Part shown: positions 54,963-64,000 of the stretch, piece after piece
How the letters are laid out: each line of letters opens with the position of its first letter
Position numbering within the stretch: the first letter of the stretch is position 1
Origin: Bedellia somnulentella
Taxonomy: Eukaryota; Arthropoda; Insecta; Lepidoptera; Bedelliidae
NCBI GenBank assembly: GCA_963576735.1
Contig: OY755188.1
Location: forward strand, 3,286,001 to 3,350,000
DNA length: 64,000 bases
Direction of reading: 5' to 3'
Notes under the pieces: model-generated
What the model saw: the letters and a program-made list of their open reading frames with translations, nothing else
What the model was told of the DNA's origin: nothing
Database searches by the model: none
Made by a program: the position numbers and the translations under genes

Positions 54963-55395
54963 GGGGTTCCGTACATCTGAATATAAAAACGGAACCCTTA
55001 TAGGATCACTCGTGTGTCTGTCCGTCCTTCGCTTACAGTCAATTATCTCCGAATGTATTAGACCGATGGGGAAGGGGAAAATTAAAAAAAAACTGCATCG
55101 TGTGGCATATCAAATGAAAGGTCTTGTTAAGAAGATCTTAAATGTATTTTTATGTTATTTTAAAATAAATAGTTTCCAAGTTATTCAAGAAAATAGACGA
55201 AAATTGACCAATCCCCCCCCCTTATCTCCGAAACGACTGAACTTAAAATTTTGAAAAAAATACAGAAATTAGTTTTCTCCTTATAGATTATGGGAAAAAC
55301 CTATAAGAAGTCTATGATATTAAAATAACATGGTAAATCACTCAATATCAACATCGTACGGAACCCTCTTCACGCGAGTGCAACTCGCACTTGTC
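54963..55395. mobile_element. 433-bp element present only in copy 2
   Basis: Starts GGGGTTCCGTACATC and holds GTACGGAACCC near its right end, then a GCGAGTGCAACTCGC hairpin. CCCTTTTT stands on both sides (54955-54962 and 55396-55403). Related repeats are common in moths and butterflies; class not resolved. The 97-codon frame inside has no recognisable product. Confidence 0.85.
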
Positions 55396-55463
55396 CCCTT
55401 TTTTTACTATCTTTACCTCAGTCAACTTTGAAAAGTGGTTCAGGAATTTATGAAACGTTATTA

Positions 55464-55843
55464 ATAACTCAAACGTTCACGCTGTATATTCCTGAAGGAT
55501 ATTCGGGAAGGGAAGGGAAAGTATAAATGCCTCTGCCAACGCAGAGGTACTAATACTTCTGAACATCACGAGACATTCTCACCTAGATTTCAGAGTACCT
55601 ACGTTTTGCTTGGACAGTGTACTCACGTGAGACAGGGTAGGCCTCTGACCGTTTTTGTGCGAATACACTGTCACTTGACTTAGTACAACTTAGCCAAGAT
55701 GTTTTCCCTTACCGCTAACATCCATATTTTATTTACCATTACTTTAGGTAAAACAAATTAGTGAAGGCACGATCCCAGATTGAACCCACGCACGCCTGTC
55801 TGCATGATAAGCAAGGTTCTACCCACTGAGCTAACACAGTTGT
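55464..55843 (-). repeat. SINE-B, diverged, in copy 2
   Basis: Counterpart of 50678-51057 with the same GGGAAGGGAAGGGAAAG insertion. Confidence 0.88.
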
Positions 55844-55947
55844 TTATTACTTCTCAGGTTTAAGGTGAAACTCACTTATTATAATTACAGTAATTGTAGT
55901 CATGTTTAAACTAAGCTTGAATTGATAAAATTACGTATTGAATGATT

Positions 55948-56110
55948 TTGGGCCTTCTAAGCGATTATTGTGCGATGTGGTTGGAAACGTATTAATCTCC
56001 ATTTTATAATATTTACCGCACTCAATCTCCGAATGTGGCCGAGGGTTGTTAATAGTGCTTTGGCATCCCTTTTTTAAGGATAGGTAAGTAACCGTGAGTA
56101 TATGATCTAA
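55948..56110 (+). repeat. Old SINE-A in copy 2
   Basis: Counterpart of 51161-51322; ends AACCGTGAGTATATG. Confidence 0.65.
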
Positions 56111-56248
56111 GTATATTCTTAACGATATTTTGTTTTTAGACTTAACTAAACTTTTTTCGTTGAAAACCAAATTTTAGGACCAAATGGCAATTAATGAAGT
56201 TTACTTTTAAATTAACGATATGCATATTTGTCTCAAGAAACACTTTTT

Positions 56249-56407
56249 TATTTATCCGAAGTATGAAGAATAAAAGAGCATGTATGAAAAGATTGATGGA
56301 TGTAAACGAAGCTAGAGAGGTTTGTCAGGATCGTACGAAGTGGCGATCGATAGTCTCTGCCTACCCCAATGGGAACTAATGGCGTGAGTATATGTATGTA
56401 TGTATGT
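56249..56407 (+). mobile_element. LINE 3' end present only in copy 2
   Basis: Flanked by AAACACTTTTT (56238-56248 and 56408-56418); copy 1 has the single site near 51668. Encodes RSMKNKRACMKRLMDV and [17 protein letters not shown], then CTACCCCAATGGG and the ATGTATGT tail. It gives the undisturbed order of the LINE 3' end. Confidence 0.95.
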
Positions 56408-56609
56408 AAACACTTTTTATTAGCCAATCTAACTAAACACATAAACCTACCTTAACACGCGATCGTCATAAAATAAATAAATATATTTTTTATTCAGAAA
56501 AAGGTTCATCAGTTTACAAATATATTATACTGCACCTGAACTAGACTCATCACCTGTATCTCAGGTAGCAGCTTTTGTTTCTGATTTACGTTAAAATTTA
56601 ATTTTACAC

Positions 56610-56787
56610 AAATGTTTTGTGCATCTACCCAGATAACTAGTTTACCGATCTCATCTTCCAAAGGTTGTCTGGAAGAGATCGCTTTTAGCGATAAGACCGC
56701 CGATTGTACCTCACTGTAAACTGTATGATAATTTCTTTTGTAAATTTGTGTTTGATGTACAATAAAGAGTTATTCTATTCTATTCTA
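56610..56787 (+). repeat. Second LINE family 3' end in copy 2
   Basis: GGTTGTCTGGAAGAGATCGC and TTAGCGATAAGACCGCC, then CAATAAAGAG and a TTCTA repeat tail, a 3' end widespread among lepidopteran non-LTR elements. Confidence 0.75.
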
Positions 56788-56823
56788 TGTATTTACATAA
56801 AAAATAATAATTTAAAGATAGAT

Positions 56824-57060
56824 GTTAAGCTGTGTTACATCGGCTTAGAACAGCACTACCCCAATTCTTCCCGTGGGTAGGTATATTAGGGCTATATAAG
56901 TGATTTTTGGGCGATGCGGTCGGAGACCCATCACTAAAAACATTTACTTTACAATCTTTTCCCCACTCAACTTCCAAAAATTGCTAAAAACTTTCTTTTC
57001 CCAAAGATCTGGCTAGCCCTTCTTCTAGGGATTAACAGCCGTGAGTATATTTATGTATGA
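56824..57060 (+). repeat. SINE-A in copy 2
   Basis: Counterpart of 52136-52382; keeps GCCGTGAGTATATTTATG, with a 28-bp loss near 56880. Confidence 0.88.
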
Positions 57061-57473
57061 TATTCCCAGGAAAGGGTAAATAAACTGTACGATGATCGTT
57101 GTAAAATATTTACTAAACAAATTCACAATAACAATAGATGATCAAAGACATCGAAGTTCTACCCTTACACACTCACACACTAATAAACCCGTAACAACTT
57201 CTAATATATACTTACATGGTAATTCTGCTAGCCCTCAAATGATTTCCGACAAGGGTCCAAACCCCGGGCCTCGTTAGTGTGACGTCAGAGCAAAGCCCGT
57301 TTTAACTTTAAGAACCTTCTGATGGTGATTCAAATGAGTTTGGTAACAATACACCCTATTTTCTTCCGTAATCAGTGGTGTCGGAAATAATGACATTGAC
57401 TAGTGACAGTTTTAAGTACGTATAAGTTGATGTAATAAGGAGAAATTGTAATTATTCTATTCATTTTTATTAA

Positions 57474-57725
57474 ACATACATACATATACTTCCATTCACG
57501 GCTATAATTCCCTAAATGGGATAGCTAGAGCTGATGAATTTTGTACTGCAGAAATTTCGGAAGTTGAGTAGGGAAAAGATGGTAAAATAAATGTTGTGTT
57601 GGTGATAGAGGCCCTCAACCGCGACGCCCAAATATTCCTTGAAAAGCCCCGATACCCTTAATCGCCTCTTACGTGCACCCACGGGAAGAAATGCCAACGA
57701 AACGAAAGCACTACCCCCCATCTTC
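57474..57725 (-). repeat. SINE-A, full length, diverged
   Basis: TCACGGCTATAATTCCC to GCACTACCCCCC. Confidence 0.82.
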
Positions 57726-57775
57726 TTTATGTACAGCTATTATTCTGAAAAAGACAAGTCATAATGAACTCATAA

Positions 57776-57894
57776 TCTATACTTATAATAAATCTGTAGA
57801 GAGGTCAATTCTGTACATGAAATATATTTTCAAAATAACTATCAGGTGATGATTAGGGATCGATACTGATGCCAAAAATGCAATAAGTAAAATT

Positions 57895-57944
<50 letters not shown>

Positions 57945-58761
57945 GGTTTGTATGTTCCTTATGGAAACAAAAACTACTCGACGGATTCTAACGAAACTTG
58001 GTACAATTATTCTTAATACTCCTGCGCAGGTTTTTGTATACTTTCCAGCAGAGTAGTAAAGGGGAATTTTGGGAAATTTTGGGAAAACGGGAGAAGTTAC
58101 TCCATTTTTTAAGCTTCCGTCGCGTGTGCAGCCTTAATGGTTAAACTTACATAGAAATCATGTATGACGGAAAAATTCTGCATAAAATTATCTAAAAAAA
58201 AATTCTCAACAGTTTATGTCTATCTTTTACGGTTGACTCACAATAACACGTGTAATTCCTGATAGCTTAGCAGTTCGGAACATTCTGATTATATTTGTTT
58301 ACTCTTACGTTTGTAAAGCTCTCACTCATCCCTAATTTAAAAAAGGTAACATTATTACCTATTCAATAAAAAAAGAATCATAGAAATCGGTAGACAAACA
58401 CCGAAATCATACATAAAATAAGCCAGCGCGCCCGTGACCAAAACCAAATCTTTATTAATTTATTTATAACATACTAGATGGCGCCAGTAGTTGCATCCTA
58501 CATCACGTAATGATTTATTTTTCAGATTGTTATAAATATTTCATAGCGTTTTATTCCATAATTTGTATTTAATGGAAATACTGAACCGTTCATTAAAGCG
58601 CATTCAAAATCACCAAACTACACTGTTTAAGGAGTGCTATAAATTAAATAAATTGAAAACATTGCGCTGAATTTCACAATGCTTAAGCAGGGACTGAAGA
58701 AAGAAACCTCAGATATTTAAAAAAATAACGCTACCCGTGCGAAGCTGGGACGATCCACTAG
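57776..58761 (+). mobile_element. Non-autonomous Helitron
   Basis: Starts TCTATACTTATAATAAATC after an A and ends CGTGCGAAGCTGGGACGATC, then CACTAG before a T, the expected Helitron A/T insertion. It includes the GTCTGTCT microsatellite at 57897-57945 and CTACTCGACGGATTCTAACG. No coding region. Confidence 0.85.
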
Positions 58762-58942
58762 TTATTAATAAATCAGTCATTTTATAAAGGGACTGTCCCG
58801 GTGACTTGTTACAAACTATTATTTGATACCTATCAATAAATGTAAGCTTATTGAAGGGCATTCGTTAACAGCTATTGCACTCACTTTTTAGATTCAATTC
58901 AACAAATTAAATCAAAACATATAAAATTACATACATACATAA

Positions 58943-59122
58943 CTGTGTAGTGTCGGGTCGGTTTAGAATAGCTCTACCCCCTTTCTTCACGTTGTGTTCA
59001 CAAGAGGTGGCTTAGAATTAGCATTTTTTCCCAATCAATTTATAAAATGGCTGAGTTTTACTAATTCTGAAGCTCTAGGTTACGATAGGGATTTAAAGCC
59101 GTGAGTATGTGTATGTATGTTT
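58943..59122 (+). repeat. SINE-A with deletion
   Basis: GTGTAGTGTCGGGTCGG to GCCGTGAGTATGTGTATG; about 60 bp of the middle lost. Confidence 0.85.
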
Positions 59123-59167
59123 TCAAATCGTAATTCAATTTTTACCCACGAAGATATGAAACGTCTA

Positions 59168-59789
59168 CAAACATACATACATACATATAACATAAACATA
59201 AACGTTCACTTATCCCCGAAGGGGTTGGCAGAGGTACCAATACTCCTGAACTCACATGGCAAGCGCCATCTAGTTTCCAGAGAAGGTACCCACGTTTTGC
59301 TTAGACAGTGTACTCACGTGATGGGGGGCAGGCCTATCGCCGTTTTGTACGAATACACTGTCACATGACTAAGTACAACTCAGCCATGTGGGTTTCCTCA
59401 CGATGTTTTCCCTCACCGTTAACAACCATGATAAATTAACCACACATATGACTTTAGAAAAGACAAATTGGTGTAGGCCCGTCCCAGGATTGGAACTCAC
59501 GCCCTTCTGTTTTTCGGGCGGGTGATCTACCCACTGGACTATCATGTCGCTTTACATACATACATATACTCACGGCTATAAATCCCTAAGGGGTAGCAAG
59601 AGCTAAGGAATCAAAAATTCCTCAGCCACTTTTGGAAAATTGAGTGGGGAGAAGATAGTTAAATAAAGGTTGTTGGAGATGGATCTCCAACCGCATCGCC
59701 CAAAAATCCCTTAAAAGCCCCAATACCGTTCGTCGCCTCTTACGTACACCCACCGGAAGAAATGGGGTAGTGCTATTCTAAGCCAGCAA
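59168..59789 (-). repeat. SINE-A with SINE-B inserted in its tail
   Basis: AAACGTCTA stands on both sides (59159-59167 and 59790-59798). The SINE-A body is 59552-59789 and its tail resumes left of the SINE-B. Confidence 0.9.
59178..59547 (-). repeat. SINE-B, full length, inside the SINE-A tail
   Basis: ATAACATAAACATAAACG to the reversed head CCCACTGGACTATCATG; subfamily with GCGCCATCTAG. Confidence 0.92.
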
Positions 59790-59798
59790 AAACGTCTA

Positions 59799-60354
59799 GA
59801 ATGTTTCAAATTCTCACACAGGTATGTAAAAATATAACCTCGAATAGCCGTAGAAGGCGGTGAAAGCTAATATCAATAAAAATCAAAAGCAACATTTTCA
59901 TTTTTAATGTTTCGGGTGAACCCCTAAAAAGCGGTTTATTTATTTTCGGTTGTCTACCATTACGAGGGGAAAGCATACATAATCTTGTTAGCATTGAAAA
60001 AGGGAAATATCGTAGCATTACTTTCAAACGAAATGTGAATACGTATAATAACATACAGAAGATTTTTTTAATACATATTTATTTCCATATAGAATTATGG
60101 ATCTTAGAATTAATATTTTTTTGATGTTTAGTTAGTTTTTGCGTCATTTCAGTAGTAAAGTTTTTGTCCAGTTTTTGTTTCGATTGAAATAATAAAATGT
60201 ATAAGGACATATTACATAGATCAAATTACCCCTAGAGAGGTGAAGTGATCTGTGGTAAGGGATACTAATTCGACGTAATATTTTGATAATTACATTACAT
60301 TAGCATCTAAGACTGAGAAACACACATTATTTTTCATAATAAAATGTATGGTCT
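59799..60354. other. No feature recognised
   Basis: AT-rich; nothing supported. Confidence 0.45.
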
Positions 60355-60425
60355 CCACTTGATTCCAAGCCGCGACCTCCGGACATAAAAGCTCGTCACC
60401 TACCAACTCAGCCACGGACGTCGTT
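60355..60425 (-). pseudogene. tRNA-like sequence
   Basis: The minus strand has the A box TGGCTGAGTTGG and a weak B box (GGCTTGGAATC). Stems are incomplete; probably a repeat head or tRNA pseudogene. Confidence 0.5.
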
Positions 60426-60819
60426 AAAGTTAATAAAAATAATAAATGTATTATTGGAGCCATAAATATTATAAAACACCTTATTTGATTGCAAAAACAT
60501 GTTTAAGTTCCACGACAGACAATATAAAAGCTCGATCTAACTTGAAGTGACCTCACGGGGCCTATCAAAACTTCTCGAGCAACCAATACTTGTAGAAAAG
60601 GGTTTGACAGACATCTACCCATTTCAAAAATAGTGACAATATCTGTTCAGTGGTCTATTGTTTCACTATAGAAATGCGAAATATTTTCTCAATTTTCCCT
60701 TGTTTAGAACCGTGTGATTTATTGATGCTGTTATTGGTATTGACGAAAAAGTTTTGGTGCTGATTTAGTTAGATTTCTTCTTGGAATCAATTGTTTCGTG
60801 AAAATAAATAAACATACAT
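60426..60819. other. No feature recognised
   Basis: AT-rich; nothing supported. Confidence 0.45.
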
Positions 60820-60828
60820 ATCTTTTAT

Positions 60829-61205
60829 CTTTCAGACGACGTGATAGCTCAGTGGGTAGAACACCGGTTGACGTGCAAGCGACTAGTGTTCAAATCCCGG
60901 GTCGGGCCTACACCAATTTGCCTTTTCTAAAGACATAAGTGTGGTTAATTTATCATGGTTGTTAACGGTGAGGGAAAACATCGTGAGAAAACCCACATGG
61001 CTGAGTTGTACTTAGTCATGTGACAGTGTATTCGTACAAAACGGCAATAGGCCTGCCCCCTATCACGTGAGTACACTGTCCATGCAAAACTTGGGTACTC
61101 TGAACACCAGGTGACAAAGTCACGTGATGTTCAGAAGTATTAGTACCTCTGCCAACCCCCTCGGGGATATTTGGCGTGAACGTTTTTGTTATGTTTTGTT
61201 ATGTT
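60829..61205 (+). repeat. SINE-B, full length
   Basis: Flanked by ATCTTTTAT (60820-60828 and 61206-61214). A box TAGCTCAGTGGG, B box GTTCAAATCCC, 3' end CCCCCTCGGGGATATTTGGC, GTGA and a TTATG-type tail. Confidence 0.95.
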
Positions 61206-61242
61206 ATCTTTTATTTAGGAGTATAAGATGCATGATTTTGTT

Positions 61243-61325
61243 TAATTTATTATTCCTAAGCCCTGGCTTATCCTTCTAGGGAATTAGAGCCGTGTGTATT
61301 TATATGTGTGTATGTATGTATGTAA
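61243..61325 (+). repeat. SINE-A 3' end
   Basis: CCTGGCTTATCCTTCTAGGG, GAGCCGTGTG and an ATGTATGT tail. Confidence 0.8.
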
Positions 61326-62336
61326 GTTGCAAGAAGACGTAACTAGAATTTTAAAATCAACCAATTTCGGAAGTTTAAAATAAAGGGTATTTAGCAATGA
61401 GTTTCTAACACAATCGCGTTCTAATTAATAGAAATCAATAAATGCATTAGTACCCTCAATCAATTTGTTCAAATTCATTGAAGAACTTAAGGTCATGTTT
61501 TTGGTTGAGTTATTTATAAAACATTATTATAACACATTTCATACATGAAACATCTAAGTTAACTATAAGAATAAAAATAAAAGCAATAACATAAAACGAA
61601 ATCAAGTTAATACAAAAAGAATCCTTATCTTTGAAGTAAATGTTGTCGGGAATTTCATCTGAAATATAGTTCGTAATAAACATCTGGTCTCATCGTAGCT
61701 CAATTTTCACAGTTGAGCGAAACTTAATTAATAAGCGAACTGACAGAGCCTCGAAACACTCTCCATCAATCAACCGAGTTTTTCACAATCGATTTCAGAA
61801 TAAAATAGATCTTTCGTGAAATTGACCGTAAAATTTTGTAAATATAATTACGGCGAAACCTTATGTTTATTAATTAACATTTCTTTTGTATTTAGCGTAA
61901 AAAAATGTGTGTATCGGACGTAACAAATCAGATGAAGAGAATTATTCATGTTTTAAATACCTTATATAGCGAATTTTTTAGTTATTTCATAAACTAATAT
62001 TTTAAATAATACCTTTTCAATCTAAATACATTATATGAAATCTTATTTAAAGTTTTAAGACACTGAACTTAAACTAAAAATATGTTGATTCTACAATAGA
62101 AACATGTATTTTTGGGTTACGATTCCATGGGAGACATGATTGCATCACATAGATATGTTTGTATTATGATACTATATATAATATACAAAAAAAAAACGTG
62201 AAAATACAACCTCACTTTAGCTGTGTCGGGTGAAATAAGAACGATTAAGACGCATAGAATACCTCTTCAGACATTAAGCTGGTTATTAGCATCAGCTGCA
62301 ACTTTACCCCTACTATAAGTCCGCAATTTCTCGTCA
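61326..62336. other. No gene recognised
   Basis: 61326-61465 may be a very old reversed SINE-A; the rest is AT-rich. Confidence 0.4.
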
Positions 62337-62593
62337 TTTACATACATACATACATACATATACTCACGGCTATAAATCCCTAGTAGGGGTAGCCAGAGCT
62401 GAGAAATTAGAAATTCCTCAGCCACTTTTGTAAGTTGAGTGGGGAAAGGATGGTAGAATAAAGGTTGTTGGTCATGGGTCTCCAACCGCATCGCCCAAAA
62501 ATCCCTTAAAAGCCCCAAGTCCGTTAGTCGCCTCTTACGTACACCCACCGGAAGAAATGGGGTAGTGCTATTCTAAGCCGACACTTCACAGCG
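62337..62593 (-). repeat. SINE-A, full length, near consensus
   Basis: CATACATACATACATATACT to GACACTTCACAGC. Confidence 0.93.
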
Positions 62594-62841
62594 TCTTTAA
62601 TTATGATTAAAAATGATATATTTCATATGCTTATTTACCTTATGTCATATTTATCTGAAAGATTATGCCAGTAAAGACAAAATGTTTTTATAAATACAAT
62701 TTATTACCACAGCGAGCAATAAAAACTTTTTAAAATATCTCTATATTTTTAAAGTATTTTATTGATGTCAGTAAATAATTAAGAAGTCAGGGTGCGTATG
62801 TAGTTGATTTATATTTTTTTATGGTAGCAAGTAACAGAATG

Positions 62842-63086
62842 TACATACATATACTCACGGCTGTAAATCCCTAGAAGGGGTAGCCAGAGCTGAGGAATTA
62901 GAAATTCCTCAGCCACTTTTGGAAATGATAGTGGGGAAAAGATGGTAAAAATAAAGGTTGTTGGTGATGGGTCTCCAACCGCATCGCCCAAAAATCCCTT
63001 AAAAGCCCCAATACCGTTAGTCGCCTCTTACGTACACCCACCGGAAGAAATGGGGTAGTGCTATTCTAAGCCGACACTACACAGCA
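62842..63086 (-). repeat. SINE-A, full length, near consensus
   Basis: CAGAATGT precedes and follows it, an 8-bp target duplication. Confidence 0.94.
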
Positions 63087-63249
63087 GAATGTCTACTAAA
63101 AAAAAACCAATAAAACGTAACAATTTAATGAAAAACACGAAAGAAACTTCATACCGTATATCATGTGAATGATACTAAATCTATGTTAAAGATTTATGGT
63201 ATTGGTTACAATTTCGGTCTAAATTGTTTTTTTATTGCCTACCTTTTTT

Positions 63250-63486
63250 GTACATATTCTCACGGCTATGAATCACTAAATGGGAGGCAGAACTTCTGAA
63301 TCAGAAAAATCCTCAACCACTTATGGAAGTAAATTGGGGAAAAGATTTTAAAATAAATGTCTTTGGTGATAGTTCTGTAACTGAATCACCCAAAAAACAT
63401 TTATAAGCCCCGATACCCCCTTAGGACTCTTACGAGAACCATGGGAAGAAATGGGAAGTCGTATTCGAAGGTGGCACTACACAGTA
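63250..63486 (-). repeat. SINE-A, diverged
   Basis: TTCTCACGGCTATGAATC to GGTGGCACTACACAG. Confidence 0.82.
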
Positions 63487-63507
63487 AAACTACATTACCT
63501 TTTTAGT

Positions 63508-63741
63508 ACATACATACATATACTCACGGCTATAGATCCCTAGAAGGGGTAGCCAGAGCTAAGAAATTAAAAATTCCTCAGCCACTTTTGGAAATTTTAG
63601 TGTGGAAAAGATGCTAATATAAAGGTCTCCAACCGCATCGCCCAAAAATCCTTTAAAAGCCCCAATACCGTTAGTCGCTTCTTACGTACACCCACCGGAA
63701 GAAATGGGGTAGTACTATTCTAAGCCGACCCTACACGGCAT
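63508..63741 (-). repeat. SINE-A, near full length
   Basis: Flanked by CATTACCTTTTTAGT / CATTACGTTTTTAGT, a 15-bp target duplication with one mismatch. About 15 bp near 63625 are missing. Confidence 0.93.
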
Positions 63742-64000
63742 TACGTTTTTAGTGTATTGCATATTTTATCGTAAAACATCTAGATAATTCATACGATACC
63801 GAAGCACATAGTAAGAGAAGGCGAGCAAACCTTCTCTTTAATTAGTGTAATCCTCTACCAATACTTAGAAATATATAAATACTTTCGTTTACTTATAAAA
63901 TAATTTCTACACTAACCTTAACATTATAAATATTTAATTTGTACCCATATATTTTAGTTCTGTAAGTATTATGTATTTTTTCTATAGGTGAAGATTTGTA
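63742..64000. other. No feature recognised
   Basis: AT-rich; nothing supported up to the window end. Confidence 0.45.

Larger units (their letters stand above)
52707..57393. repeat. 4.3-kb tandem duplication, copy 2
   Basis: Second copy, 4.69 kb because of added inserts at 54963-55395 and 56249-56407. Confidence 0.92.

Noticed and set aside
57897..57945. Regular GTCTGTCT repeats considered as a CRISPR-like or satellite array
   Set aside because: Simple 4-bp microsatellite within a Helitron; no spacers.

Overview
The window looks like AT-rich nuclear DNA from an insect, most likely a moth or butterfly. Introns are GT-AG, coding exons are sparse, and most identifiable sequence is transposable elements: tRNA-derived SINEs, LINE 3' ends with short tandem tails, Helitrons, MITEs and a BEL/Pao element. 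I see nothing bacterial. The lepidopteran assignment rests on recognising repeat types and is an inference.

Two host genes can be supported. (1) On the minus strand, 16978 down to 11763, a four-exon gene encodes a predicted secreted protein of 188 residues that I assign to the DUF1091 (MD-2-related lipid-recognition-like) family. All three introns are phase 0 and splice sites are canonical. (2) On the plus strand, 43372-45804, are the last four exons of a lysophosphatidylglycerol acyltransferase 1-like gene (LPGAT1). It carries a tandem duplicate of 135 bp of its penultimate exon, whose differences fall almost entirely at third codon positions. The 5' exons of this gene were not found.

Repeat landscape. 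Two SINE families dominate. SINE-A (about 245 bp, more than 50 pieces) ends in GCCGTGAGTATATGTATGT. SINE-B (about 335-390 bp, about 14 pieces) has a clear tRNA-like head and a TTATG-type tail. A LINE family, present as RT fragments and short 3' ends, ends in GGCGTGAGTATATGTATGT. All three share a CCCC-loop-GGGG hairpin followed by a G(G/C)CGTGA motif and a short repeat tail, which suggests both SINEs use the reverse transcriptase of this LINE.

Layout. 1-6.4 kb: LINE RT remnants and SINE-A copies. 6.5-7.6 kb: a Helitron with a helicase fragment. 7.7-9.6 kb: four copies of a gene-like fragment. 9.9-11.4 kb: a tandem duplication of 807 bp period. 11.7-17 kb: the DUF1091-like gene, with introns full of nested elements, including a twin-primed LINE. 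17-35 kb: repeat-rich intergenic DNA. 35.5-37 kb: a GC-rich foldback and the second copy of a 0.5-kb MITE. 39-42 kb: nested SINE-B/SINE-A/MITE/BEL-Pao. 43.4-45.8 kb: LPGAT1-like exons, then 2.5 kb with almost no repeats. 48.4-57.4 kb: a tandem duplication of about 4.3 kb whose two copies carry different insertions. 57.8-58.8 kb: a second Helitron. 59-64 kb: SINE-A and SINE-B copies.

All family assignments and identities were made by eye. No alignments, database searches or expression data were available.
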